Under the pieces are notes generated by a model. It was not told the origin of the DNA. It searched no databases and was given only the letters and a program-made list of their open reading frames with translations. Shown piece after piece: positions 13,501-27,700 of a DNA stretch of 64,000 bases. Every line of letters starts with the position of its first letter. Position 1 is the stretch's first letter. Position numbers and translations under genes: made by a program. The stretch spans positions 2,294,001 to 2,358,000 of the forward strand of contig JAVTVJ010000121.1 of assembly GCA_034509425.1 (NCBI GenBank). The letters run 5' to 3'. This stretch comes from Eopsaltria australis (taxonomy: Eukaryota > Chordata > Aves > Passeriformes > Petroicidae).

Positions 13501-14217
13501 GTTTGCTACTGAACAATACCATTTAATGAAGCAATGCAGGTAATTGTGTGACGGAAGGATGGAACAGAGGGAGCGTTCGGCAGGCAGGGCTGTGCTCTGC
13601 AGGCGCTGCGCGCTGCTCTCTGCGGGAGCCGCCGGCTGAGGGCTCGGGATGAGCCAGCCCGTGCCGAGCCCTCGCAGCAGCCGCCGGGCACGGGTGGGAG
13701 AAGGAGAGGCAGCGCTGCCGCACCACCCACCGCGACCGTGCCGAGGAGCCCTGGTACGTTTAGGGTCACACACGTTCGCGACAAACAGCAGGCACAAAAG
13801 GTGCTGTGTAATAGAGCAGCACACGAGCCGGCGAGCGGGGCCTGGCCCGTGTTTTACCCTGACACCGAGCACCGCAGCCCCAACCCTGCAGAGCCGGCAC
13901 AACGAAATGCGGCCATGCCCGAAAAAGCCGCTTCGCTCCCGGTCAGGGGAGCGGCAGCGCATCCTCACCCCGGTCACCGCCGCCTCCGCAGCCGGACCCG
14001 CGCTCAGCCCTGGCCGCGGGGAGCGGCCGCTGTCGCTCGGGGCAGCCGCCCGCACCCGAGGCCCCAGCCGGTGCCCCTGCCTCTTCTCCCACCCCCGCCG
14101 CCCTGTGTCGGCCCGGCGGCCGCGCTCACCGCGGCCCGAGAGGACGGAGAGCTGTGACAGGAACAGCGCGGCCCCACAGAGCCCGCGCAGGGCGCGCCGC
14201 CACCTCCGCGCCGCCAT
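10524..14217 (-). CDS. TM2D3: TM2 domain-containing protein 3, 6 coding exons
   Basis: Coding exons in transcript order: 14217-14130, 13212-13114, 12341-12184, 11657-11483, 11043-10968, 10689-10524. They join in phase to 253 residues (human about 247). Residues 1-28 form an Arg-rich start followed by a hydrophobic signal peptide. A cysteine-rich ectodomain follows, from STEIPPYV onward, with several N-X-S/T sites including NFT and NMT. The C-terminus is the TM2 domain: two membrane segments with the conserved DRF motif at 208-210 between them, ending GPADGSLYI. The family corresponds to fly almondex, a maternal factor needed for Notch signalling, and to relatives of the amyloid-beta-binding protein BBP. 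Exon 2 encodes a poorly conserved Ser/Thr-rich linker, the least certain part in sequence but fixed by splice phase. Confidence 0.96.
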
Positions 14218-14222
14218 CTTGG
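14211..14222 (-). promoter_or_regulatory. YY1 site overlapping the TM2D3 start codon
   Basis: In the gene direction it reads CCAAGATGGCGG, matching the YY1 core AAGATGGCGGC, with the initiator ATG inside it. Such downstream YY1 sites are common at TATA-less housekeeping promoters. Confidence 0.6.
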
Positions 14223-14251
14223 TGCGGCCGGCGGGCCCGGCGCTGCCGCCA

Positions 14252-14284
14252 GGGGGCGGGGCGGGGGCGGGGCAGGGGCGGGGC
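14252..14284. promoter_or_regulatory. Three GC boxes (Sp1/KLF) upstream of TM2D3
   Basis: GGGGCGGGG occurs at 14253-14261, 14264-14272 and 14275-14283, 36 to 66 bases upstream of the ATG. Confidence 0.65.
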
Positions 14285-14340
14285 CGGGCCGGCTGAGGGG
14301 CTGAGGGCACGGCAGCGCCACAGCGGCCCCTCACGGGAAC

Positions 14341-15731
14341 CGACACCGCCAAAGCCCAAACTCCCCGGAAAAACCCTCAGAACCTGAATGCTGCAGCCTG
14401 AATGCATCACACACGGAGCACGCAAGCTATAGTCCACAAAAATAAACGTATGTATAAAATATAGAAATAGAAATAAAAATCACCCGACACTCCCCCTGTT
14501 AATTCTGGCAAGTGGGACAGAAAGCTTTCTCAGCACTTGCTCCTTCCATGTTTGTTTTTTCCCTTTTCTTTTAGAAGCAGGAGATAAAAACAGATTCACA
14601 AACCCAAACGAATACAAAACCAAACACAGACCTATTAAACACAGGTCTGTACGAGTGTGAGGCAGAAGTAAAACATAAGCTTTGTATTTGTGTCAATATT
14701 TACACACTAAATTGTAGTTTCTGCTTCATAGTTGTGACATTTAAATCACAACTAGAGCTGTATAGCTTAGATAATTGAGCAATACACTTAACACTAAACC
14801 TGTTAACTAAATAACAGCATATGAAAATGAAAAAAAGGCAAAAATTAATCTCTCAAAAAATCCAGTTCAATTGCCTGCAACCGCAACTTAAAAAATAATT
14901 TCTAAGCATAAACAAAACAGAAATACGGCCAGTTTCAAGTCCAACATAGTGTTTTAAAATAAAAATTGTCCTCTGCTCCTTTTCAGCATTCTAACTACTC
15001 CCAGCAAATACAGTAATAAATTACACACGGAAAGGTTTTTCAAAGGTTTTTTTTTGTTTTAGAAAAAAGCCAAAACAACAGCAAACGGAGCAAAACAAAA
15101 TAAAACACTTCACACACCGTTATAGTAATTAAACTGCATTCTTGGCAACCACCATTACAGCAACCAGTCATCACATCAACTCCATGAGTGCCTTGTTACA
15201 CTGAGACTTCCAACAAAGACTCCAGTGTATTTATAGTCTGTGAACACACATTCTGAAACAACCAAGCTATTCATCCCCCCGCCCCAAATTTTTGTTATCA
15301 TCTGGAGCTAGAAAAAATTCTAATCTGAACTGCTCCTGAGGCACCTACCCAGAGCTGCCAAGCTCTGGATGCCAGGTCCATGACTGAGAGAGTTCAGCAC
15401 TCCCAGCAGCATCCCCTGCTCTTCCCAGCCTCCTGATCACCACCATCATGCAGCCTTGACTTAATTCCACAGCAAACCCTCCACGTCAGAGGTGTAGGAC
15501 TTTCTAAATAAGCATTCTGCCATTCAGGCAGATTGGAAACCCATGCGATTGTTAAAGGAGTTGGCAGGTGCATCTGTCCTCTCATGCTTTTCCTGGAGCA
15601 CCAACAGTGCTACATTTGCTTATTTTGTGTATCCATTAACTGAAAATTCTCTCAGATGAGCATCACTGCTGTGCAGGCAGGCAGAAACATTTCACACAGG
15701 CAGCTAATAATTTTTTTTCCTAATGGCAACA
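14341..15731. other. TM2D3-TARS3 interval, including the TARS3 3' UTR
   Basis: 1.4 kb, A-rich on the plus strand. Part must be TARS3 3' UTR, but I found no canonical AATAAA in that direction, so the end is undefined. No other gene is seen. Confidence 0.6.
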
Positions 15732-18700
15732 TCAGAATTCTTCTTCTGCATTTGGAATTTGTGAACTCTTAAATTTCTTGAGTTTTTCAATAGCAGAAGA
15801 TACTGAAATCTCTCCGTGAACTTTGTTGTCTCTTGTTCGCACATTGACAGCATTATTTGCTTTCTCCTTTTCTCCAACCACTGCAAGACATAGCACAAAA
15901 TATTACACAACCTACATTAGGAAATGAGCCTAGACAAACTTTGTCCAATATTAAAACTTAAATGATTTTCAGAAATGTAAGACGCTGCAATTACCTAAAA
16001 TGAAGTTATACTGAGCCAGCTGTGCATTTCTAATTTTCTTGTTTAATGTGCAACTTTGATCTAGATCCACATCTGACATAAATCCTGCTTCAAAGAATTG
16101 GTTGCAAACCTAAAAAAAAAACCCAAGTAAAGGGAAACCCTTAGTATTACTATATAGTTTACAACATACATTTGTAAATGCTGCAATACTGATCTCTTCC
16201 AATAATTAATTTATGTATATGCATAATTTCATTCCTGTGGATAATTATAAGGACTTCAGTTAAGTTGTCTAAAGAAACCTGCACACACAGCAGGACCCCA
16301 GCTGGAAGACAATACAAGGTAATGTCTATATCAAACATGTGCTGCTCTGCTGCTGCATGTCAAAAACCTCTCCTCAGCCTGAGAAAGAAGAAAGAGGAGA
16401 AGGAACAAACGTACTTATTCTTCCATTAAAAGGAAGAGAAGGAAGCTGAGAGTAGTGTAATGAAGCATTAGTTATATAAGGTTTGTCATCCAGGATGGTT
16501 TTTCCTTTAGTAATTACAGAAATACGTACATAATTAAAGAACCCAAAATACTTGAAGTTACATACCCCTTACTCAGATATATACAAATTTTGGATGAAAC
16601 TTTTATATTGAAAAATTCACCTCTTCCCCCCAGACATGTCTCCAGAATGATTAAGCATTAATTCCCTGTTCTAGGACAAGAACTTAAGGATCTATGAAGT
16701 CTGCCTGCTGCCATAAGGAGGCAAGCTCTCCACTCACCTGCTGGGCGTATTGTTCCGAGGCGGGGCCCACAGGCACAACCATGACCTGCCGTGGAGACAG
16801 CCAGAATGGCCTGGCCAGCACAGAACAAACAAGAAATAAAGGTGCATTTTACATTTCCAGTCACAGCCATAGTGATGGTTCACAATAATAATTTCTGTAC
16901 AGAATTATCTACATTAGCTGAGGATGTTGGAAAATGTGTTATCTCCCTCTTTTCAAGCTCACATAAAATAGCAAATAGATTGATTCCAGTAAAATGACAT
17001 ATGGGTAAGTTGGACCTTCTGTTCTCCCCTCAGCTGACTCCACAACTTTAAACAGAATTTTTTCTGTATAATTTTCACTTTATCTATTTATCCACAGTGA
17101 AATGTGAACAGGCAGACAGGTGACTGAAAACAGGAATTAACTCCTCCTTAGTACTTTAAATACATTCATGAAGAAATATTTTCAGATCTTATTCAAGACA
17201 AAACAATCTACCTTAGAAGTACAAAAAACATTTCAACTATTAGCATTAATTAATGTCTGTGTATACACAAGTAATTGCTTCACATACATCTGACACCCTC
17301 CTGGTATAAAAGCAGGATTTTAAAGAAAAAAGGAACAAGAATAACGCAGGACTCACATTCAACTACAATTCCTATTTCTGCATTATTTTCCTTTTTTTCT
17401 GCAGTTTCATGAAATGCTATGGATGTCATACAACTCAGATCAGAAAACTCGACTTTTCTTGTAATCTCACCTACTATGTCTGAGAAAATTTTAGGGATAT
17501 TATTTTTGCATTATAATATATGGGACAATAGGAAGGATATGCACTTTCTATGTTGTTAAAGTCTTCTTAGGATTCCATTTGTGCTACATACCATTTTCCT
17601 CCATAATTTTCTGCTAGAATAGCTATCATTCTCTCCACAGATCCCAAAATAGCTCTGTGAATAATCACTGGCCTTTTCTTATCATCGCCATCCTTACTGA
17701 AAAAAAAAAAAAAAAAATCAAGTTTTTTTTTTAATATAAAATCATCTTAGTTCACATACATGTAATCCTACTAATATTTTTGATTCTACTTTTAACAGAA
17801 AGACAAAATTTAGTTAGATATACTTAAGAAAAATTTACAGTTTTTATTTAAAAAGTACTTCAAGGCAGCTGCACTTTTAAAGGAATTCTAATTTAAAATA
17901 CTCATGCCTATAGCTAGTGGCAGAGACACACTCTTAAATTTGAGAAGACATTTGAGTGACTCAGCACCATTTTTGTGCATTTTAGTATTTTATGTTATTC
18001 CTTGCACTCCCTTTCCATTAGGACTTGCTTTTATTTTGTTGCACAGGATCTTACCTGCCCTTACTATTCATTACTTTGCTCAAATTACAATCCTGAAATT
18101 TAAAAAAAACTGTTTTAAAAAAAAAAAAGCCAGTTCATAACAGTATTATCACCTATCAAAAAAGCTATGACATCTACTGTAGAATATACAGCAGGACCAA
18201 AAAATTACAAAGGTTCTTATTCTATCTTCCCCATCTTCATAATACGCAAAAATCAAACACAGCAAGAAATACAACTCAGAAAATGTGTATTCAAGTCAAC
18301 ACAGCACTAAGATTAATTTGCTCAGTGGGTAAAACTCCCTCTTCCCAGCTGGAAACCAGTCAGATTTTCACTAAAAGCTGTTTGCACTTGGTTTATGTTC
18401 AAAGTTAACTAACTTAATCTGATAAAAATAAAGAACCAAGTAGTATAAAAATATTTGCCCCTTAGGACATGTTTGAATTTGTGTGCCGTGTCTTCCAAGG
18501 AGACACAATGACTAGGCTGAAAATGAAAACTGACTCAGCTGAGGAGTTTTTAGCAAAACATATAATCAATTTTCTTCAAAACTGGCAGACAAGACAGATA
18601 ACAAGATTTTCCTGCATTTGCAGTTAAAGTGAGCTGTCAGTACATTGAAAAATATCTTCATGAATTGGTCCTCTGCTTACTGGGGGTGTTTGCCCTTCCT

Positions 18701-21700
18701 GCCAGCCAATTGATTTACAAGCTAATCATTTGTAAAGTGAGCAATATAGCATTAGTACATAATGGGAATTACAGATAATGAGAGCTATTGTTTAATTTCA
18801 TTTTAAAAAGGAAGATATTTAGCTTAACCACTCACCCAACATAAGTAAGATTAAATCGAATGGGTAGCTGGAAGTCAAGTTGGATGGTAGCACATTGATG
18901 GTACCTACCAATTGCATCTTTGATTTTAATATCAATCTGTGAAGCAAAGTAACACAGTTACTAAATATAGTTTACCTGCAGTACATCTGCATTTCTGTCC
19001 ATCCCAAAGTTATATTGAAATGCTGCGTCACTAACCTTAGGACCATAAAATGCTCCATCTCCTGGATTCAAATTCCATTGCTCTCCAAAGTTATTCAAGC
19101 TGTTCTGAAGTTGCTAATCATAATAATGAGAGAGTAATTAAAAAAGGTATAGAAGGGCCTCTCATTACTGGAAGTCAAAGCATTTGCCTTTGAAATTCAA
19201 AGGGATCAAGAGGCAGCACAACCCCTATTGTACAAGCACTTCTTCATTAATGATAAATAACCTGGAAATAGTAGTTCCTTGTATAAATACTGTGATTAAT
19301 CAGAAAAAAAAAGATTAATAGAAATCTGACTAGTTCAAGGTAAGAGGCTAAGTAAGAATCTGAAAGTTCTAGTTTTCTATAGAAACTGCAGATTTAATGT
19401 GATGTTTTCCTGTAACAATTTCCACTAAGGACAGTATTTAGCATCTGATTAAAGCAATTTCACCATGCAGCATGGAAGAACTCAGTTAACTATCTACCTC
19501 TGCAAATACAAATATTAAGAGGTTTTTTTGTTTGCTTTTAAATTAATTACCTTTTCTGCATATTCCCAGATCTCTAAATCTCCAAGATAATTTTCAGGTC
19601 TTGTAGAAAGATGTAGTTGAAAGGTAAAGCCAAAGACAGCATACACTGACTTCAAGAAATCAAGACAACCCTCAATCTCTTCTTCAATCTTAAATGTAAA
19701 ACATATTTTAATATGTTAAAATTTACTTACATAAAAATGTAACTGAATATACTGAATTCCTCATAACCAGAATATAAGAGTTCATTAAACAAAAAAAGGA
19801 AGTATTAAAAATCACTTGAAAATTACATCCTAGAAATCCAAATCCAGGTAATGGGCAAAGAGAGATTTGAGATCTTGTGGCTTCAAAACACGGCAAGAAT
19901 AGTACTTTTGTTTAGTATGAGGTTCTGGAGCCAAATTGTATCCTGAACAAAAGTACATCAATTTATACATGTAGCTCCACTAAAATCTATGGCATTACTG
20001 ACAAAGTTTTTATTCAGCATAACTGTAGAAAACCATGGGATCAACTGCTTTTTTCTTTGCAGAGGGAGCTGGAAGATGCAACAAATCTTACTTTCTGGGA
20101 TTTCGATGCCCAATGCATCTTTCTAAATAAAAGGAAGCACTAAGAAAAAAACCCATCAAAAGCAGCATTACGCTACACAATGGAAGAATCAAGAGTTGAA
20201 ATACTTCAGGGATTTTTTTCTTGTTTACTGTTAGTTTGCACTAGGAGAGGGAAGGGTTTGTTGTGGTTTTATTTAGTTGACTGGTAGGGATGTGAGAGGT
20301 GTTGGTTTTTTTTTACCTGTTCCATTGTGCAAAAGATGTGAGCATCATCTTGTTGGAAGCGCCTTACACGAGTCAAGCCACTCAAAGTGCCCGAGAGCTC
20401 ATTTCGGTGAAGAACTCCAAAATCCGCAAGTCTAAGAGGCAACTCCCTCCACGATCTGGGACGATGGGCAAACATCAAGCTAAAGGGAACATGGAAGAAC
20501 CTTCCTTTTATCCTTCTTAGATAAGATTTAAGACAACACAGAAAAATCCAAAGCTCAGTACAGACAGTAATCACATTTTTAAGTATTTACTCATTCAGGT
20601 TGTCTGCATCCTGAAAGACAGGCAAACAGAAAAAGCACACCACTCAATGTCCTGCTAAAGACAATCTGGGAAAAAACACTGCAAGAGTGAATCAAGACTG
20701 GTTTATCTGAACCTTCTTGGAACACTACATCTGATGCCCACCTCTACCCGACAGAATTGGTATTTACTAGAGGTACAGACCAGTATTAGCATGCACAAAG
20801 CCAGCTCAGTACAGATTTCTGCAAAGATCTGCTTTGAGACACTGTCAGAGAAGCTCTTTGGACACACTGGCTTAGGTATCTATCGTAAACATACATAATA
20901 GCATGTATTACTACTCCTTTTATTTCTCCTCAGCCCCACAAAGGATAAATGATGTCCAGTTGAGAGTACAAACCAATGTCCTGGACAATTCATGGGTTTA
21001 AGGGCAAAAGTTTCCTTCTCAACCTCAAAAGAGAACATATTTTCACTGTAGTGCTGCCAGTGTCCTGAAGCTTCCCAGAGTTTACTGTTGAAGACATTTG
21101 GAGATACAACTTCAGTAAAATTACGCCTGCGATATTCCCCCTGTTGAACAAACACAACATTTAAAAGGTGAGAGAGCTTTTGACAAGCAAAGCTTGTTTC
21201 TTTTTAACTGTGGTATTATGATGGCAATTTACAGGGAGATGAAAGGACTACTGTACATGTAGACTGTGCACAACTGAAAAAACACAGTTTCACTCTGCCT
21301 TATTTTCAAAAAGGTTAGATTTGTATAATCCTTGTGAAAATCTTGTATACATAGACACTTCTCTTTGTGTGGATAGGTTAGTGCTATGAATAGACTGTCA
21401 TTTAAGATCAACAAATGATATTCAAGTTGTTAGGACTTACATCAGTATATACTCACCCGTATGAAATCCATGAGCGTGTTATAAAGAAAGGCACCTCTAG
21501 GGAGGAAAAAGCAGCTTCCAGGACTCAAATCATGAAAGAAAAAGAGTTCTTGCTCCTAGGTAAATTAAAACCAGAATGCTCTAATAACAATTCAGAGAGA
21601 ATTGCAAAATGTAACTACTTCACACATATCGAGACTGTTTGCAAAGATGAAATATTACAGCAACAGGATGATTTATAGTCTACAAGTTCTCAACAAGACG

Positions 21701-24700
21701 AGTGAATTGATCTGCAGTTCTTACTCTTAGAAGTCTGTAAGAACACTGAACTTCATTTGGTTGTTTGACTATGTAAACAGATACTTCCTCAAATTTACAC
21801 CCATTATAAAGAATGGCCAAACCATGTTATTTATACGATTTCCAAATAAATTCTCTTCTGTGAAAAATAGAGTGGTTTAGGTAGAATCTACAAAGACTCT
21901 ACATTAATGGGTTTAAGATTTATTTCCCTAAAGCAAGGGACTAAAGCCATTAACTTCTTCCCAACATTAGTTTAGCATTTGTATGCAAGTGACAAATTAA
22001 GTTTGTAGAATTAAAATTTTAAACTGCAAGCGACATCAAGAAGCACACAGAACTGGCTCCCTTTCAAACTGCCAAAAAAGAACAACAAAAATCAAACCAA
22101 AACTAAAATACAAGGAAAGAGAATTAATTCTATAACAGAAGTACAAAAGAAGCAGACAGTGGAATAGTGTACCTTTCCAATTTTCCTATGATCCCGGTTT
22201 TTGGCTTCTTCCTGGACTTTTTCCCATTCCTTCATCATTTTGTTATCAGGAAAGGATATTCCATATATTCTCTGCAGAGTTTCCATGTCAGATTTTCCTT
22301 CCCAATATGTAGAGGAACTCTGATACACAAAACTCATACTTTAAGATAATATTACATAATATCAGAGAAAGAGCGCTATTCAAACATTATTATATTTTTC
22401 CTTGGGAAAAGAATTATATGAAATCCTTCAGCATTTGTTTATAATACAAAGAGACTTGCAGTGCCTTTTGGTCAGCATACTAATACAGAAGACAAACAAA
22501 AGTGACAGCTTAAATCACATTTTATTCTGCTTAGGTACCTTGCTTTAACTCACATCATCGCATACTTCATTATTTATGTTATGGCTTCTAAAAAGGCTGC
22601 ACTTGTTTACATGGAAATATAATGCAGTAGGGAAACACGAAAGGCAAAACAAACCTTATTCTCACAGTTAAATCCGAGCAGTTTTAACCCTTTACCCACT
22701 TAAACCCTAGAACTCAAGAGTTCCATACACTTCAGTTAGGAAGCCAGCAAAAGCCACAATGATGAACGCTCCAAAGAGCTCAGCCTAATAAGGTTACCAA
22801 AATCAGCATCTGTGAGTAACCTAAACTACACCATAAATTCAGAGGCCTCTGCATACACTGTCTCTGGCTTTCCTGAAAGCAATGCCATTTTTAAACAGCA
22901 GCACTTGCAGATCTGCCAGGGTCCACTTTATCTGCTGTACCTGAAAGATACCATCTGACAAGGTCAAAACACTATTTTCTTACCCAATGAGTACCTTGGC
23001 TGTTCATTTACTGCAGAACAGAGCACGCACTCAGATGTGGCAGCTGGTACAGACTAACCAGGACACTTGTCCTGTGAAGTGCAGTGCTGGTGGGACACAG
23101 TGGCACAGCCCTGCCACAGGAGCTCAGGCACTACGCTCCTCTCATGTGCATGGCACAATGGGCTCCACAGCTAACCTGGTCTCCACTAGCTAGAGTATTT
23201 CTGCAGAGCTCTTCATCAGTCTAAACATGCATGTTACTAAACCAATGCTCTGACAGAAGAACATGCTGGTAACTTTCACTGAGGTACTACTGTCTTAGTC
23301 ATGAATCACTAAACCTCAGAAGATCAAAGTCAGTAGTTCTACTTGTACAATGGGAGCTGGGAAAGAAATGAAGAACTACGGTACAGTAAGCAAAGAAAAC
23401 AATACAAAGGACCAATCCTAGTATAATCAGCTCAGGAAAAATAAATAAATAAACCAACAGACAATTTATTTCAGTTTCAATGCACAGTTAATTTAAACTT
23501 ACTTTAACTATTTTAAGGGCCTTAATTTTTCCAGTGTGTCTCACATGTGGACCTCTACAGAGATCAATCAACGGACCACATCTATGTGCCAAAACAAAAA
23601 GAGTGTTCATTTTCAAGCAATCCAACATTTTTCAATGTAGTCACTAATGGCACACAAGTTCATGTTTGACACATTCAAACATGCCAGTAAATATAAATAT
23701 GCAGCACGCAGCAAATTCAGTAACTGTGCCTTCTACCTGAAGTGGAATCTCCACTCAGTAAATGCTCAGCACACTTTATCCATTTCTAAGACCATAACAC
23801 ATAACACATTTGCCAAATTCATACAGTTTCATATGTGAACTTGTTCAATTGGTCAGGAAATTTCAAACTAAGCACATCAAACAGAAAATGGTTTTGCCAT
23901 TTTCCAACCAACTAACAAGTAACTAAATGAGCAGGTCCCTCACCCCCTCACTGAGCTAGAATTAGCTTTATCCATTAAATAGAAAACCAATGTCAGAGAT
24001 GGCAACTTATTTTAACCAATCTACTGAAACTAGAGGGAATAAATAAAAACTGAATTTGACATTTGTCCACAAATTGAGACCTAATCTGTCCCAACAGAGA
24101 AAGAAAATCTCTCACTTCATGTAAGTAGCAATACTGCAAACTAAGTCCCAATCACATAAGAATTCAGAACTTAGAATAAAAAAACCCCAAACAAATTGTT
24201 CTCTCAAATTAAATTTAATTAATTAGCTATAAAAATACTTTATAATACCTTTCAAGTATATTTCTTTACCTGTATACTGTGGTAGTTGGTGTCTTCACCT
24301 TCTCATTAAGGATACGACACTTGAACTTGTTATACTGTGTGTGGAAACATCAAAAGCCAGAAATGTCAATACAATGGATAATAAAATTCTCTTTTAAAAT
24401 TACATTTTAATAATACAAGTTCACCAGTAAAAGACACTCCTAAAAATTTATAAAAATCACATATATTTCTCAGACGAGTTGCAAAAGCAAAAGGGAAAGA
24501 GAGAAACCTCTTAACTCCCCTGAGGGTGTGTTAAGGATTGTGACCAGCACCAGGACACCCCAAAGCACTTGTGAAAGCACAGTGCAGCAAGACTGGCAAT
24601 ACTCACTGAATAAAACAGGATCAGAGCTAAAGTTTTAACCTATCTCCACAAGTGAGCCAGAAGAAATGTATGCCTTTTATTTACTTATTTGTTATTTCAC

Positions 24701-27700
24701 TGAGCTTGAGGTGTGCTTTTGTGGAATACAAAATTGTTTTCATAAGTGCTTGAAAACATCCTGAACACTTGGAGACGGGGGAAAAGGATGGTATTGTTTT
24801 TCTTTATTTTACTAGACAGGTACTATTCTGACGACTCAGTCACATGCAGTATTTCATAAAAGTTACATTTTAAAAGATCATTGCACCAGATCCACGGCAG
24901 TTCTAAAGATTTACCTTAAACATGTCTAACAGGATCTCCTTTTTGACTTCCAGCCTTTCAAAAGCCTGTTTCTCTTTTATGATATTTTTACAACGGTTCT
25001 CTAGTAGTGGGAATTCAGTACTGGATACACTTCTAAATAAAAAGACACAGGCAAAAGAAATATAAATTAATTATTTTGATACTCCCGTTTTTTCAAATGA
25101 CCACTTTCTAATGGTCTAATTTGAAAAATATGGAATGTGTTGTTGTGATTTGACACTATTTTTTTTCTTAGTTACTTACCATCAGCTGTATTTTCAGACA
25201 CTAAACTCAGAAACACAGATAGTACCACCCAAACAAACCCACTGCAATCATTCCTGGGACAGTCTTTGACATGATTAAACATCTGGAAGACCTACAGCTC
25301 AAAATATACATTAGATTTAAGAAAAAAACCAAACCAAGAGGAAAAAAGGTTCCGCTCAGCCACAAGAGCCAATTTATCAGCTCATGCAGATTCAGTATTC
25401 TCCCTGCCTACAGAAAGATAAACAAGGAAAAAACGGAATTGTAAAGCTGTGCACAAGGATTAGAAAAGTAGTAAACACCTAGACAAGTTACATGCATTTC
25501 TGCCCTTTCTACAAGTGACTGTGGCCCCTGGAAACCAAACCTGCTTGACTCTTCTAGGAAACCATTCCCTTTGCTTCATGGGAACTTCACAAAGTTCAAC
25601 CCAAGTGCTCTGCATTTTTCCACAGAACACTGAACAACTTCAGCTCTTACAGAGCAGGCGTCTGAACACTACTTCTGGATTTAAATATATACACACACCC
25701 AACTGAACTGTACATATAGAAGACTATGTTTCAAATCATATTAGAGACACAACTGGACTTTTAACATGCAGAAAACAAACAAAATAATTCTAGTACTGAG
25801 CTTTACTATGGAGTACTAAAGTTCTAAGACACTGTAATTTTACCTATCTTCAATATACATGTCATAATGAAATCCATTCTCAATTGGTGGTCCATAGCAT
25901 AAGCAGCCCCCAAAATATCCTTCCATGGCCTCTCCAAGAATGTGAGCACTTGAATGCCAATAAACCTGTAAATGAAGTCAGGTGAGCAAACCATGAGGTC
26001 AGTAGCACTGTGTAACTAAAAAGAAGAAAATACAAACTAGAGACATCTCTGCGGATGGGACACAGACTGGAACCAATGTTGTTCAAATTTTGAGAGAAGT
26101 AAAACAACTTTTATCTTTTCATTCTGAAGTACTCTGAATGATTAATATAATGGCAGACATGGCACTAAAGGCCCACCATACTTCAGTCTGAAAGAGGATG
26201 ACTCTACCTCTGCACAATTCCTTCAACTTAGTACTTACTGTACCTTGTTCATTTTAAGTTAATTTCAGTCAAAGTCTATGCACCATTAATCACATCTAAA
26301 GCAACGTAGCCAATTATGTTGCCATTGCTCACATTCAGTACATTTATTAATGGGTCTGTAAATGAAATGTCAGAAGAGGGAAGCCAACAACACAGTAGAT
26401 CAATACCAGCCTGACATTCTGAGTTCTTATTAATTCTTGTAGCTACTGCTACAAGACAAAGCCTTTACAGGCTCCTGAAATGTCTCCAACAAGCTTAACC
26501 ACATGAATAATTCTTTGACAAAACTGAAGTCCAATCCTAGCATATAAAGACAACATAAGCCTCAGACTGAATACATTAAAGAAAAATCTCGGTCATGTTG
26601 CTAAGTAAACATATAGTCTAATTGACTAAGATGTGCCTTCTTAAGGATCTAATAAACAGTGCCAGTACGAGGAAGTGTAGATTTTATTTATGACTCAAGT
26701 CTAATATTGGACAGTTTTTAGAAAACGGTAAGACTGCCTCACTTTGCTTTCACTGTCTGATCTTCAAATGCACTGAGCCAAACCATAGACTGTGTCAAGT
26801 TAACATACAAATCAAGGCCTTCTGTATGAACTCCTTCGAGAAATAACTTGTTTATGTAAAAGAGAAGGATGAAAAGAACACATAGATTTTACTCAGACTA
26901 CACTCACTTAGTATCTAATCTTCTTTGTTGTATCATAGGAAATACATTACTTGAATAGCTTTGTGGATCTTTTTTTTTTTAATTCAAGATTTTAAAAGCT
27001 TAATGCTGCAATCAATTTTATGTCATTTGTTTCTTTAATCAAGCAGAAACCAGAGAGTGTTTACTCACAGCTTTGGCTTCTTCATTATCAAAGGTGAGCA
27101 GCTCTAGAATACAATCTCCCTCCAGTGGACGGTCCAGGTCCCAGAGTTCACCATTCACTTTGGCTATGACTGCATTTGAAGCCAACACTTGGCTGAAGAA
27201 ATAGAAAAGATGACAAGAGGCAAGAATATTTAGGTTCAGATTTGTAATAGATTTCTAAACCCCATGAGACCACACCCACATCTTGTAGCACCTGAAGACT
27301 TGAAACTTTTATTTATGTGGACTTCTTAAACACTTGCCTTCCTTCAAGGTATAAAACATTAAGGTCTTGAGAGGTTTTGTGCAACAGTTTTCAGTGCTGG
27401 GGATCTGGAGGAAAGGCTGCACCTTGCAGCAGCTTCTGTTGTATCTGCTAACTCACAAAACTTCTGATGTCTTTTAATTCCTAGCAGTGTCACAGATTTA
27501 ATTGAAAGCAAGCATCATGATCCCAGCACAGAACCTCAAGCATCGTTCAAAACAGTAACCAGCTGTTTCTACTACATGAAGCTGAAGTGCCAATGCTTTC
27601 AACGCAAACCAATTTAAGGGAACCACCAGCCACTGACCGTGACATGTATTTTATACAACAAGGTAAGAGACAAACAATAGTAACACTTTTATCACTACAA

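Larger units (their letters stand above)
13555..14340 (-). promoter_or_regulatory. TM2D3: CpG island promoter of TM2D3
   Basis: About 0.8 kb of dense CpG covers the first coding exon, the start of intron 1 and the upstream flank. Long open frames on both strands here reflect GC bias rather than coding. Confidence 0.75.

Noticed and set aside
13480..14352. 290-codon minus-strand frame across TM2D3 exon 1
   Set aside because: It includes the true signal-peptide exon but then reads through the GTGAGC donor into CpG-island intron; the downstream part has no homology.
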